Below, piece by piece: positions 1 through 12,000 of a stretch of DNA of 64,000 nucleotides. The notes below the pieces were generated by a model that did not search any database, had not been told where the DNA came from, and saw only the letters and a program-made list of their open reading frames with translations. This DNA is from Chryseobacterium takakiae. GTDB taxonomy: Bacteria > Bacteroidota > Bacteroidia > Flavobacteriales > Weeksellaceae. The position numbers and the translations under genes were made by a program. The stretch's first letter is position 1, and every line of letters begins with the position of its first letter. The stretch spans positions 1-64,000 of the forward strand of contig NZ_FQVO01000009.1 of assembly GCF_900129385.1 (NCBI RefSeq), given 5' to 3'.

Positions 1-66
1 GCCATTTTCAATGATCGCAAAGAAAATTTCCAAAATAATTTGAATAACAATAATATCAAAAAATGA
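1..66 (+). CDS. C-terminal tail of an unidentified protein (partial)
   Basis: Frame 1 is open from the window edge to a TGA at 64-66, giving 21 residues that end in an Asn/Lys-rich tail (QNNLNNNNIKK). A hairpin follows at once and would terminate it, which is the main reason to think it is a real gene end. The fragment is too short to assign a family. Confidence 0.4.
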   Translation, partial: AIFNDRKENFQNNLNNNNIKK

Positions 67-96
67 AGCCGACTCGTGAAATGAGACGGCTTCTTT
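65..96. terminator. Bidirectional hairpin terminator
   Basis: An 11-bp stem with one A-A mismatch (65-75 with 83-93) encloses a GTGAAAT loop. It is followed by TCTTT on the plus strand and preceded by a run of A on the other side. It lies between the partial plus-strand gene and the minus-strand murA, so it probably serves both. Confidence 0.75.
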
Positions 97-115
97 ATAA
101 TGTATAATTTCTGGA

Positions 116-1423
116 TTAAATTCTTTCGATATCTGCTCCGATGGCTTTCAATCTACCATCAATATTTTCATAACCTCTGTCGATCTGCTCGATATTATGG
201 ATGATTGATTTACCTTCTGCAGAAAGAGCGGCAATCAGAAGTGCATTACCTGCCCTGATATCCGGAGAAACCATCGTTGTTCCTCTTAACGGTGTTTCTT
301 GGTTCAGCCCGATTACTGTTGCTCTGTGCGGATCACAAAGAATGATCTGAGCGCCCATGTCAATCAGCTTATCCACAAAAAATAATCTTGATTCGAACAT
401 TTTCTGATGAACCAAAAGACTTCCTTTCGCCTGTGTTGCCACAACAAGGATGATGGAAAGTAGGTCTGGTGTGAATCCCGGCCATGGCGCATCAGATACA
501 GTAAGAATAGAACCGTCAATAAACTTCTGGATTCTATAATTTTCCTGAGTCGGAATGAAAATATCATCATTGCTCTGCTCCAGCTGAATACCCAGCTTTC
601 TGAATGTATTTGGAATAACACCAAGCTGGTTCCAGTTGACATTTTTAATCGTAATTTCAGATTTTGTCATGGCTGCAAGACCAATCCATGAACCGATTTC
701 CACCATATCCGGAAGCATTGTATGTTCTGTTCCGTGAAGATAGTCAACCCCTTCGATGGTCAGTAAATTAGAGCCGATTCCGGAGATATTCGCGCCCATT
801 CTGTTCAGCATTTTGCAAAGCTGCTGTAAATAAGGTTCACAAGCTGCATTGTAAATTCTGGTTTTTCCCTTTGCCAATGCAGCAGCCATTACGATATTAG
901 CAGTACCTGTTACGGAAGCTTCTTCCAGCAGGATGAATTTTCCATTAAGTTCTTTTGCTTTTAAGGAATAGAAAAACTCTTCTTCATCATAATGAAACTC
1001 TGCACCCAGTTCCACAAGTCCTTGAAAATGAGTGTCTAATCTTCTTCTTCCAATCTTGTCACCTCCCGGAGTCGGCATGTACGCTTCGCCGTATCTTGCC
1101 AGCATAGGACCCATAAGCATGATAGAACCTCTTAGCTTTGCCCCGTCTTTTTTGAACTCATTGGATTTGATATAATCGAAATTAACTTTGTCTGCTTTGA
1201 AAGTATAATCGCCGTGTCCGTTCTTGGTAACTTTCACTCCGAAATCGCCCAGAATTTCAATTAATCGATTAACGTCGTGGATATCGGGAATATTTTTAAT
1301 TCTTACCTCCTCATCAGTTAATAAGACGGCACAAAGAATTTGTAGAGCTTCATTTTTTGCTCCTTGTGGAGTAATTTCGCCTTGCAGTCTTTTTCCTCCT
1401 CTTATCTGAAATGTTCCACTCAT
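116..1423 (-). CDS. murA: UDP-N-acetylglucosamine 1-carboxyvinyltransferase
   Basis: MurA adds enolpyruvate from PEP to UDP-GlcNAc in the cytoplasm, the first committed step of peptidoglycan synthesis. The 435 residues are full length for the EPSP synthase fold. The substrate-binding PQGAKNEAL segment near residue 20 carries the conserved Lys23-Asn24 pair. The active-site loop reads TPGGDKIGRRR, with Asp122 (codon 1058-1060) where E. coli MurA has Cys115. From work on other MurA enzymes, Asp at this site keeps activity but prevents alkylation by fosfomycin. The start lies 2 bp after the DUF4290 stop codon, so the two genes are almost certainly cotranscribed. Confidence 0.96.
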   Translation of the reverse strand: MSGTFQIRGGKRLQGEITPQGAKNEALQILCAVLLTDEEVRIKNIPDIHDVNRLIEILGDFGVKVTKNGHGDYTFKADKVNFDYIKSNEFKKDGAKLRGSIMLMGPMLARYGEAYMPTPGGDKIGRRRLDTHFQGLVELGAEFHYDEEEFFYSLKAKELNGKFILLEEASVTGTANIVMAAALAKGKTRIYNAACEPYLQQLCKMLNRMGANISGIGSNLLTIEGVDYLHGTEHTMLPDMVEIGSWIGLAAMTKSEITIKNVNWNQLGVIPNTFRKLGIQLEQSNDDIFIPTQENYRIQKFIDGSILTVSDAPWPGFTPDLLSIILVVATQAKGSLLVHQKMFESRLFFVDKLIDMGAQIILCDPHRATVIGLNQETPLRGTTMVSPDIRAGNALLIAALSAEGKSIIHNIEQIDRGYENIDGRLKAIGADIERI

Positions 1424-1425
1424 AT

Positions 1426-2094
1426 CTACTTTCTGTTTTTATTATGATTGTTGTTATTATTGTTGTGTCTTCTTTTGTTGTTAGATTGGTTTCTGTTGTT
1501 AGTCTGGTTTCGGTTGTTATTATTACGGTTGTTGTTATTGGTTGTATAATAGATTTTACTTTTTTCAAGTGTATCTATTCCCGTAAGATCCAGCCTGTTT
1601 TCAGAAAGTTCTTTCAGGTGTCGGAAAATAACATCATCGGTAACGTGTTCTTTGTTATATACGTTGTAAGACTTCTTCATATTATTGGCAATCACCTCAA
1701 TCAGGGCTTCTTTTTCGTCTCCCTGTTCCAGTTCGATGGCTTTTTCTATTAATTGAAGAATACTTTTCCCGTAAAATTTGAAATCTCCCTGAAGTTTAGG
1801 GTATTCCATTCTTTTAGGCCGCTCTGCCAGTTGTTCTCTTGTAGGGAAAGGATATGGTGAATCTACGTCTAGGTCGTAATCGGCAAGAATGAAAAGATGA
1901 TCCCAAAGTTTATGCTTATAATTTTCTTCATCGCGAAGCTGCGGGTTTCTCTGACCCATAAAATCAATGATGCCCATTGCCATCTCGCTTCTCTCTTCTT
2001 TTGAAGGAAGCTCTTTGCAACGTTCAACCAACTGTTGTATGATTCTGCCATATTCCGGCAGTTGAAGCTTATTTTTTTGGGTATTGTATTCCAT
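1426..2094 (-). CDS. DUF4290 family protein with Asn-rich tail
   Basis: A 222-residue cytoplasmic protein of the Bacteroidetes family DUF4290, of unknown function, recognised by its N-terminal two thirds (for example MGIIDFMGQRNPQLRDEENY) and by its usual place beside murA. The last ~35 residues are almost only Asn, Arg, Lys, Thr and Gln, encoded by AAC/AAT-rich repeats; such a tail is probably disordered and may bind nucleic acid, but that is inference. The open frame extends to a TTG at 2103, but that TTG is the end of a -7 promoter box, so the ATG at 2094 is chosen. It is the first gene of a murA operon. Confidence 0.85.
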   Translation of the reverse strand: MEYNTQKNKLQLPEYGRIIQQLVERCKELPSKEERSEMAMGIIDFMGQRNPQLRDEENYKHKLWDHLFILADYDLDVDSPYPFPTREQLAERPKRMEYPKLQGDFKFYGKSILQLIEKAIELEQGDEKEALIEVIANNMKKSYNVYNKEHVTDDVIFRHLKELSENRLDLTGIDTLEKSKIYYTTNNNNRNNNNRNQTNNRNQSNNKRRHNNNNNNHNKNRK

Positions 2095-2100
2095 AGTATG

Positions 2101-2108
2101 CAAATATA
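2101..2108 (-). promoter_or_regulatory. -7 promoter box for the DUF4290-murA operon
   Basis: On the minus strand this reads TATATTTG, a full match to the Bacteroidetes TAnnTTTG box, ending 6 nt before the ATG at 2094. Transcription would start within a few bases of the ATG, giving a nearly leaderless mRNA. No convincing -33 TTG is seen. Confidence 0.6.
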
Positions 2109-2223
2109 TGGATTAATAGAAAAATTGTACCGAAAATCTTTAAAGTTTATCAATTTTTAATGATGTTTTAAATAAGATTTACAAAAGAATAGATGGTGAA
2201 AATAAAAATTATTTCACAATCAC

Positions 2224-2254
2224 TTGAAATTATTTTAATAAAGTTGTAATTTAG
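2224..2254 (+). promoter_or_regulatory. Candidate promoter of the alpha-amylase gene
   Basis: A TTG at 2224-2226 is followed after 20 nt by TAATTTAG (2247-2254), one mismatch from TAnnTTTG. The spacing fits the Bacteroidetes primary sigma factor, and the ATG is 29 nt further on. Confidence 0.5.
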
Positions 2255-2283
2255 GTAACACTTTAATAATCAAAAAATAAGAT

Positions 2284-3714
2284 ATGAAAAAAACTCAATT
2301 TTTACTTGTAGCACTGGCTTTGGGATTTGTTTTTTCATGCAGGGAGAATGATGGAATCACAGATGAAACTCCGGATCAGAAGGAAGTTCACAGCAAAATT
2401 GTAAACGTAACCAGTCACGACGGACGACCTTTCAGTACCGGAACGTCTTCCTACGCGAAATTTGTGGCCGGTCCGGGCGGAAGTGTTCTCATGCAGGGAT
2501 TTTACTGGGATGTACCCGATGGAGGAAACTGGTGGAATACCGTAAAAGGAAAGCTCACCGACTGGTCGAATGCCGGAATTGGTGCCGTATGGCTTCCACC
2601 CGCTTCAAAAGCACAGAACGGAGCGTATTCAATGGGTTATGATCCTACGGATTATTATGATTTTGGAAATTACAATCAAAACGGAAGCATTGAAACCCGT
2701 TTCGGATCACGGGCAGAACTCGAAGCGTTAATTACAAAAGCCCACGCAGAAAACATGCAGGTATATGCGGATATTGTCATTAACCACAACAGCGGCGGCC
2801 AGTCGGAGTATAATCCTTATGTAGGTTCCAATACCTGGACGAATTTTTCAGGGGTCGCTTCAGGAAAGTTTACGAGAAATTATAATGATTTTTATAAAAA
2901 TGCTTACGGAAATAATGACGAAGGTGCTTTCGGAGGATTTCCGGATTTGTGCCACGCCAATCCGTATGTCCAGGACTGGCTTTGGGGAAGGGATGATTCT
3001 GTTGGAAAATATTATAAAAACGTCATGAAGTTCGATGGCTGGAGATTCGATTATGTGAAAGGTTTCGGGCCCTGGGTGGTCAGTACATGGAATTCCAATG
3101 TCGGCGGATTTTCTGTTGGTGAGCTTTGGGACTCAAATGTCAATACACTGGAATGGTGGGCCAATAATGCCAATAGTTCGGTGTTTGATTTTGCGGCTTA
3201 TTACAAAATGGATGATGCATTTGACAACGGCAACTTAAATGTTTTGAATGATGATATGATGTGGAAACGAAATCCTTTTAAAGCGGTTACCTTTGTTGCC
3301 AATCATGATACGGATATTATCTACAATAAAATGCTGGCGTATGCTTATATTTTAACGCATGAAGGGTATCCTACAATTTTTTACAGGGATTATGAAGAAT
3401 GGCTTAATAAAGAAAGATTAAATAATCTCATCTGGATTCATAATAACAAAGCGACAGGAACAACTTCCATCCTTTATACCGATAATGATGAATATATTGC
3501 ACGGCGAAACGGGTATAACGGAAATCCGGGACTGGTAGTGTATATCAATAATTCTTCAAGCTGGCAGGAACGCTGGATTCAAACCAACTGGACAAGCCAG
3601 CAGATTAAAGATTTTACCGGAAGTTCAAACTGGTATCCTACGACGCAGTCTGATAAATGGGTGAAAATCCAGTGTGCGCCAAAATCATATTCTATATGGT
3701 CTTTAAATCAATAA
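2284..3714 (+). CDS. Alpha-amylase family (GH13) lipoprotein
   Basis: Predicted extracytoplasmic glycoside hydrolase cleaving alpha-1,4-glucans. The N-terminus is a lipoprotein signal with lipobox VFSC, the lipidated Cys being residue 19. The four GH13 regions are present: region I DIVINHN (Asp163-His168), region II GWRFDYVKG with probable nucleophile Asp256, region III GELWD with acid/base Glu280, and region IV ANHDT with Asp342. Residues from about 390 form a beta-rich C-terminal domain like that of plant and bacterial alpha-amylases. At 476 residues it is a normal length. It stands alone, with no susC/susD pair nearby, so it is not part of a standard polysaccharide utilisation locus here. 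Confidence 0.92.
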   Translation: MKKTQFLLVALALGFVFSCRENDGITDETPDQKEVHSKIVNVTSHDGRPFSTGTSSYAKFVAGPGGSVLMQGFYWDVPDGGNWWNTVKGKLTDWSNAGIGAVWLPPASKAQNGAYSMGYDPTDYYDFGNYNQNGSIETRFGSRAELEALITKAHAENMQVYADIVINHNSGGQSEYNPYVGSNTWTNFSGVASGKFTRNYNDFYKNAYGNNDEGAFGGFPDLCHANPYVQDWLWGRDDSVGKYYKNVMKFDGWRFDYVKGFGPWVVSTWNSNVGGFSVGELWDSNVNTLEWWANNANSSVFDFAAYYKMDDAFDNGNLNVLNDDMMWKRNPFKAVTFVANHDTDIIYNKMLAYAYILTHEGYPTIFYRDYEEWLNKERLNNLIWIHNNKATGTTSILYTDNDEYIARRNGYNGNPGLVVYINNSSSWQERWIQTNWTSQQIKDFTGSSNWYPTTQSDKWVKIQCAPKSYSIWSLNQ

Positions 3715-3722
3715 TTTAAAAA

Positions 3723-3754
3723 ATAAAGACTGGTTCGAAAGAAGCAGTCTTTAT
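3723..3754. terminator. Bidirectional terminator between convergent genes
   Basis: The arms AAAGACTG (3725-3732) and CAGTCTTT (3745-3752) form a stem extended by AT pairs, between the amylase gene and the convergent DCC-family gene. AT tracts on both sides suit termination in either direction. Confidence 0.75.
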
Positions 3755-3761
3755 TATACTA

Positions 3762-4175
3762 TTAAACCTGAATAAATTTTGCCCGCTGATGCGGAGTAGG
3801 TAAATAACATTTCTGGTTGGCAAGTTTCATTCTGTTTTTAGAAACCAGATCATACATTTTATCGCTTAAAAAAGAAGGAATAATTTTTCCTAAAACTGAA
3901 AGTTTGTAGATGCCTCCAAGTATGTTGGCGATTTTCAAAACCGCTTTGGATTTCTCAAGATAATAATGGCCGGGTTTCCAGAGATACATCGTGTTGAAAA
4001 TTTTTGTATTCAGTCCTCTTTCAGATAAGAATTTCTGGCCAAACTCAGATTGTAGAGAAGCAAACATGAACTGGTCATTTTTATCTCTTTCAAGAATCCA
4101 CTGTACCCAGAAATTGCAGACCCCGCAGTCGCCGTCGAAAAATACAATGTGTCTGTTTTGCAAGTTTTCTTCCAT
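3762..4175 (-). CDS. DCC family thiol-disulfide oxidoreductase (DUF393)
   Basis: A 137-residue protein of the DUF393/DCC family, named for the Asp-Cys-Cys motif in FFDGDCGVCNFW (Asp16, Cys17, Cys20), a thioredoxin-like CxxC arrangement. The family is predicted to act in thiol-disulfide exchange, but substrates are not established. No signal peptide or clear membrane helix is seen. The gene starts 11 bp after the upstream haem-binding gene, so the two are probably one operon, and a redox partnership is possible but unproven. Confidence 0.85.
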   Translation of the reverse strand: MEENLQNRHIVFFDGDCGVCNFWVQWILERDKNDQFMFASLQSEFGQKFLSERGLNTKIFNTMYLWKPGHYYLEKSKAVLKIANILGGIYKLSVLGKIIPSFLSDKMYDLVSKNRMKLANQKCYLPTPHQRAKFIQV

Positions 4176-4186
4176 GATGTTAAGAT

Positions 4187-4648
4187 TTAATAAAACATTT
4201 TCCTTTCTGTTTCCGTTTTCTCTCTTTTAAAATAATCTATCAGAATCTTTCTCTGTTCATCACTTAACTTTGCATTTTGATGCCCTATAAAATAAGAATC
4301 GAGAGGCATTTCTTTGCCTTCAACCATTTCTATACATTCCTGCAATTTATGTGCCTGATCTTTTTGCTCATACATCGCAAACGTAGAAAAATTAAGTTCT
4401 TTCCGTCCTTCATCTATATGATTTTTCATAATCCATGAAGCTGGTGCTATATTAGAATACCAGGGGTAACTTGTTTCATTAGAATGGCAGTCATAGCATG
4501 ACACTTTAATGAGTTTGGCAATTTCGGGCTGTGTATTCTTTATTTTTAAAAAATCCATTCCGGGGGTAGATGCAGGATTGGTCTTGTCGATAGGAAAGAA
4601 CTGAATAATAATAAATGCTACCAGAATAACAGTTAAAACTTTTTTCAT
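4187..4648 (-). CDS. Haem-binding domain protein (cytochrome c-like)
   Basis: A 153-residue protein with an N-terminal hydrophobic signal or anchor (residues 4-18) and a c-type haem motif CYDCH (Cys51, Cys54, His55). The following stretch SNETSYPWYSNIAPASW is typical of the short Bacteroidetes haem-binding domain family. It is expected in the periplasm with covalently bound haem, as an electron carrier or haem sensor. It is first in a two-gene minus-strand operon with the DCC protein. No typical -7 box was found between it and katG. Confidence 0.85.
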   Translation of the reverse strand: MKKVLTVILVAFIIIQFFPIDKTNPASTPGMDFLKIKNTQPEIAKLIKVSCYDCHSNETSYPWYSNIAPASWIMKNHIDEGRKELNFSTFAMYEQKDQAHKLQECIEMVEGKEMPLDSYFIGHQNAKLSDEQRKILIDYFKREKTETERKMFY

Positions 4649-4884
4649 ATTTCAATGTTTAAGAATAAATAAATGTACCATAAAATTTTAATTCTATGAG
4701 TAATCATTTTTTGAAATATTAAAATCTAAACGGTTATTCTTTTTATTCTATCTGAATCTAAAGATATTAGACAATATATTTTGATTAATTCTTACATTTA
4801 ACATAATGAACATATTAATTTAGTAATCGTTTTTAGCTATCAGAATAATATTATTAATAGATTAAATAGATTAAAAAACTTGCG

Positions 4885-4892
4885 TAAGTTTG
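4885..4892 (+). promoter_or_regulatory. -7 promoter box for katG
   Basis: TAAGTTTG matches TAnnTTTG fully and lies 46 nt before the katG ATG. No TTG is seen at the expected -33 position, which would fit an activator-dependent promoter but does not prove one. The rest of the 290-bp gap upstream is AT-rich without other recognisable sites. Confidence 0.5.
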
Positions 4893-4932
4893 TTTTTACG
4901 AAGAATTAATAAATTAATCAACATAAAATTAA

Positions 4933-7218
<2,286 letters not shown>

Positions 7219-7237
7219 TTTAACATTTTAAAATTGA

Positions 7238-7271
7238 TAAAAAGACAGTTGATATTGACTGTCTTTTTTTT
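7238..7271 (+). terminator. katG terminator
   Basis: The arms AAAAGACAGT (7240-7249) and ACTGTCTTTT (7258-7267) form a perfect 10-bp stem followed by a T-rich tract, 20 nt after the katG stop codon. Confidence 0.85.
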
Positions 7272-7405
7272 GTTTTTTATATTTTTAGTGAAAAATATTA
7301 TGATAAAATTATTTTCCAAGGGAATTATTTGTGCGAAGCAAATGGTTCTGCCTGGGTGGTCATTTCAAGATTTTAAGCTAAATAGTATGTAACACAAATT
7401 TAATA

Positions 7406-7531
7406 TTAAAGCTTTGCAGGTGTTATTTCACCTTTCATATCATAAATCATAAATGTCGGTTTTTCTTCACTAATAAATTCAATTAATTGAATATTGTTTA
7501 ATATTAACTGTTTATTGTTGAAATTTTTTCT
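7406..7531 (-). pseudogene. Possible remnant of a coding sequence (41 codons)
   Basis: The 450-bp gap after katG holds one minus-strand frame that reads like protein (QLIEFISEEKPTFMIYD, then MKGEITPAKL and a stop) but has no start codon and no room for a domain. It could be the 3' end of a deleted gene or chance. The remainder of the gap contains the katG terminator and a promoter box and nothing else recognisable. Confidence 0.2.
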
Positions 7532-7532
7532 T

Positions 7533-7540
7533 TACTTTTG
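7533..7540 (+). promoter_or_regulatory. -7 promoter box upstream of the T9SS-Rhs operon
   Basis: TACTTTTG is a full match to TAnnTTTG, 131 nt before the ATG at 7672, implying a 5' leader of about 120 nt. A TTG at 7520 is too close for the usual spacing. Confidence 0.4.
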
Positions 7541-7671
7541 GAAAATCAAAACTAATACCATACTATGAAATTCCAAATTTTCACACATTTTCTGTATTTC
7601 CCGAAAATCTCACGATCTCTTTTTTAAGAACCAATTCTACTTTAATAATATAACTATTACATAATCTCATT

Positions 7672-9054
7672 ATGTCAAAACTTCCATGCGTAAAAATGGC
7701 ATTGTTGGTCACTATCATGTGCTCATCCAGTGCCTACTCTCAACTTGTAGGATCAGATGTGAAAATCTGGGAAAAATATATACCTGGCATCAGGGAGGCA
7801 AATGCGATTCCTGAAGAAAATCTCCTGAATTTTCATCCCGGGATTAAAAACAGACTATTCAAAAAGTATATTAAACACAGTAAAGAAAAGAGCCATACTT
7901 TAAGCTTAGTTCACACTTCAAAAGAGGATGAAAAGATATGGGAACGAGAAGAAAAGAAAAGTGCTTTAAGCAATAATGCTTATGAAATAGATGCCGGTCA
8001 GGAAGTTTTCAGAATCAAAAAGAAGCCTAGTATATTTACCCTCAACAGCAATGCTGAGAGAGATAAAAAGAAGAGTGATAGCCTTGAGATTTCTTTTGAT
8101 GACCGTAACCTCTTTGAGCTCATCTTTATTCCTAAGAAATCAAAACCGATGGATTTAAATAAGCTCCATTCTTATTTATCGATAAAATATGGAATATCCT
8201 TGGAGAGAGGGAAGTATTACGGTAGTGACGAAAAAGTTATCTGGGATCCTGAAAAACATAAAAAATTTACCCATAGGCCTACAGGTTTGGGTAGGGACGA
8301 CGGATATGAACTTTATCAAAAGCAGTCTTGTAATCAGGAAGATGGGTTTTTAAGCATAGGAAAGACCGATATTAAAAAACTTAATGCTGAAAATCAAAGT
8401 GTATTTGATCACAACAACTTTGTGATATGGTCTGATGACGACCAGAAAATGTCTCTTAAAAGAGATGGTAATTTTAATGTTTTGGAAAGAAATTGGGAAA
8501 TTAATTTCATTGGTTCAACCATAACAAAGAATAACTACAAGATAAGAATTGACAAAAAGACAATCAATCCTGATAATGTGCCATTGACATACTGGATGAT
8601 TTTAAAGAATAAAAGCGGAGAAACCACCAAAATTCAGGGTGTGGCCGCCCAAAAATATGTAATCTTTTCTGCAGTAGATTTTCTCCAGGATAAAAATGAT
8701 GATTATTACAATACATTCACCTTTGCCGTTACGCCATTGCGTTCGGAGATAAAAGAAAATATTAAAGGATCTGAAACTACAGAAATTAGACCAGAACAAA
8801 TGTCGCTGGATCTTGAGCAGATTATACTTTATCCTAACCCTGTTAAAAAAGGCGAATTGTTTACGGTGAAATTTCCGGCAATGGAAAATCTGAATATTTC
8901 AATATATGATGGCGGAGGCAGACTGATAAGGCTGGAAAAAATCGATCATAAAGCAAAATCTTACACCAGTTCACTTTCTGTCCAGAGTTCTTATTTGATT
9001 ACACTCACGAGAGACGGGAAGGTCATCAAAACATTTAAACTTATTGTTAACTAA
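7672..9054 (+). CDS. T9SS-sorted surface protein with DUF8202-like domain
   Basis: A 460-residue secreted protein. The N-terminal 23 residues form a signal peptide ending near SSAYSQ. The middle part (about 160-300) reads like the Bacteroidetes domain DUF8202, with LHSYLSIKYGISLE, then VIWDPE, then GLGRDDGYELYQKQS. The last ~75 residues are a type A T9SS sorting domain, opening with ILYPNPVKKGELFTV, so the protein should cross the outer membrane and be attached to the surface or released. It ends 8 bp before the giant Rhs gene, so the two are cotranscribed. A role as surface partner for the Rhs protein is inferred from this linkage only. Confidence 0.85.
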   Translation: MSKLPCVKMALLVTIMCSSSAYSQLVGSDVKIWEKYIPGIREANAIPEENLLNFHPGIKNRLFKKYIKHSKEKSHTLSLVHTSKEDEKIWEREEKKSALSNNAYEIDAGQEVFRIKKKPSIFTLNSNAERDKKKSDSLEISFDDRNLFELIFIPKKSKPMDLNKLHSYLSIKYGISLERGKYYGSDEKVIWDPEKHKKFTHRPTGLGRDDGYELYQKQSCNQEDGFLSIGKTDIKKLNAENQSVFDHNNFVIWSDDDQKMSLKRDGNFNVLERNWEINFIGSTITKNNYKIRIDKKTINPDNVPLTYWMILKNKSGETTKIQGVAAQKYVIFSAVDFLQDKNDDYYNTFTFAVTPLRSEIKENIKGSETTEIRPEQMSLDLEQIILYPNPVKKGELFTVKFPAMENLNISIYDGGGRLIRLEKIDHKAKSYTSSLSVQSSYLITLTRDGKVIKTFKLIVN

Positions 9055-9062
9055 CTATAATC

Positions 9063-12000
9063 ATGAAAATACAACTCAATAAACTTCCTTTTACAAAAAG
9101 GTCGGTATTGCTTATTTGTTTTTTTGCAAGCATGTTTCTATTTGCAAGCTTACCGAAAGCGAATAGGCAAAAAATAAGAGCATTCAAACTTAAAATGGTG
9201 GAAAAATATTTCCCTCATGAAGAAAAGGTTTTCTCTGAAGAAACTGAAACAAAGGAACTTATCAAAAAAGATATTTCACCGATAAATGCTGCAAATGCTA
9301 CCAGTTATATGCAGTTTGAAACGGTATCTTCTAGTATTGCTAATGTTCCGCCCGACATTTCAGCACAATTTGAATCTATAGAAAAACAAGGACTGATCGG
9401 AGAATTTTCGGAAGAAGACTCGGATAATCCATCAGATAACTTCTTCACCGTCAATATTCCTGAAATAAATAATTCTTCAGCAAAAGTTTTTTTGCAGTAT
9501 GAATTGTTTGGATTGGATAGTTATCATTCTGTATCCCGTTCTATTAACAGGAATATAGCGTTTGGAGGAAATATTATTGTTCCTTCAAATAAATGGACCA
9601 CGCAGAAGGAACAGATCAGTATTCATTCTCTGCAAAGAGGTAAGAACAGCATTTTATTCACTTCTTCAATAGGTGGTATAAAATACAAAGTAAAAAATGT
9701 AAAGATAATTTTCGAAAAAGCTGATCGCTCAGTAAATGCAATATCGGCATTGTTATCGGGTAATCAGTTATATCTTAAGGGAGTGGGAAGCTCGTTCGAT
9801 CAAAATTCACTTCAAATTAACAATGCATCCGTTTCAAAGATAAGCGGTGAGTTTGAAGCGGTTATTAATTTAAATGACGATGACAAAGCTAAAGGGTTTG
9901 TCTCGGTATCAAACGGTAGTGGGATTCAACAATATAAAATCCCGCAAAATACCACATCTTTTAAAACGATTGCCGATGAAAAATTCAGTCCTGTGACTAT
10001 TGAGTTAGGTAAAGATTCTGAGTTTACAAAAAATTATGAAGGAACTACCATCCATGTAGAAAAAAATTCAGTTACAGAATCTGCAGCTATTCAGGTTTTA
10101 AAGCTTAGAAAAAAGGATTTTCCTGCCATCATTAGCGAAATCAAAAATACGACACCAAATTCATATGCGTATCGTTTTAAGAGGATTTCCGGAGTTTTGA
10201 CAAAAAAAATAAAGTTGTCCATACCATATGATGATAAAAAACTGGGTGCCAGATCGGCAAAAGAACTGAAAGCATTCTATTTTGATTATGCTTCTAAAAA
10301 ATGGAAAGTAGATCCTACAGGAAAAGTAGATCCTGAAAATAAAGTGATCACTGTGGAAGGGGATGGTGATACAGACTACATCAACGGGCTTATTTCTGTT
10401 CCTGAATCTTCTCCACTTGAAGCTTTTACTTCCACAACCATCAGTGACCTCAAGGCAGCTGACCCCACAGCCGGCTTACAATTAATGGATGTTCCCACAG
10501 CGACCCAGAAAGGAGATGCCTCTGCAAGCTATCCTATCCGAGTGCCTAGCGGTATCGGCGGATTACAGCCTTCCTTGTCTATAGGCTACACCAGCGGTGG
10601 TGGAAACGGATGGATGGGAGATGGCTGGAGCATTAGCGGTGTATCTTCGATAACTGTTGATACACGCTGGGGCACCCCTGAATTTGACGGTGCTGGTGAG
10701 ACGGAATTGTATTCTTTAGACGGAGAAATGCTTGTTTATCCCAATTCATACCTTCCGCACAGACATAATGATGTTAATGAAAATAACACTGCAATTACAA
10801 CAGACCGTCAGCAAAGAACTGCTTTTACGAACAACGGAGTTAAGCAGTTTTACCTGAGAAAAAACCATAATTTCAGTGTAATTGAAAGAATAGGAACAAG
10901 CCCGGGTAACTATACCTGGAAGGTAACCTCTACAGACGGAACGAAAAGCTACTACGGAGGTTCACCGGATTCTATGCTGTCTGGTTCAGGAGGTCTTGTA
11001 CATTGGGGCCTAAGAATGATTGAAGACGCTCACGGAAACACAATTGAATTTACCTATTATAATGAAGGAGCGGTTGGCGGAAATTTTTTCCAGATTAAAA
11101 AAGTAGCGTATGGTAAAAATAAAGATTACACGGTAAATTTTAACAGACAGGCCTCTGTTACCAGAAAAGATATTAATATCAATGCTAAACAAGGTTTTGC
11201 CAGATCCGAGCCTTACCTGTTGGATAACATCGAAGTTAAATATAAAACAGAACTTGTAAGAACTTACAAGATGGATTATATGAACGGGGAGTTTTTCAAA
11301 ACGCTTCTCAAACGCATCTATATTGTTCCTCACAACCCCTGTTCAACAACGTTAGCAAGCAAACAAGAGAATAACAGTGATAATACTGCCAGAAGCGAAA
11401 GAGAAGATATTGATGACGGAAGTGGCGGAAACGGTGGCACCAGCGGAGGTATTGAACCCACCTGCAATGAAATAACTGATAGTTACTCATTTGAATATTA
11501 TAATGATGTGCGTGACGGTCAGGGGAACGTAAGAATATACGGTCCTGATACTCATATCGGATTACAAAATGATAAAACGACCTATCCCGGAATTGTAAAC
11601 AGCTTAATTACCCCCTCAAAAATTAATGGAAATATCAGTTCAGAAAAAGGTCTGAATTTCAGAATTGCAGCCGGATTAAACTTTTATTATCCCTCTAATG
11701 ACGGTTATGGCCATTTAATGTTCGGCTTTCCTTTCGGATATTCCAATGCCGAAGCCAGAAATGCCCAACAGCTGATTGATTTTAATGGTGATGGTATTCA
11801 GGATATGATATACAGGGTACCCAATGAAAGCCTTTTTTTAAGGACCGGTTATCTTGATACTTCCGGAAATTTAGGCTTTAATTCTTCGCTGCCGATTGGG
11901 AATTATAGTGGAGACTTCTCATTTACGGAAACGAAAACCAGTAATTACGGCTGGGATATGGGAGCAATTATATACAGTAAATCCCAAATCAGTTCTTCTT

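Noticed and set aside
1411..1752. Plus-strand frame of 113 hydrophobic codons opposite DUF4290
   Set aside because: The Val/Ile-rich text is the complement of the Asn-rich AAC/AAT repeats, not a membrane protein.
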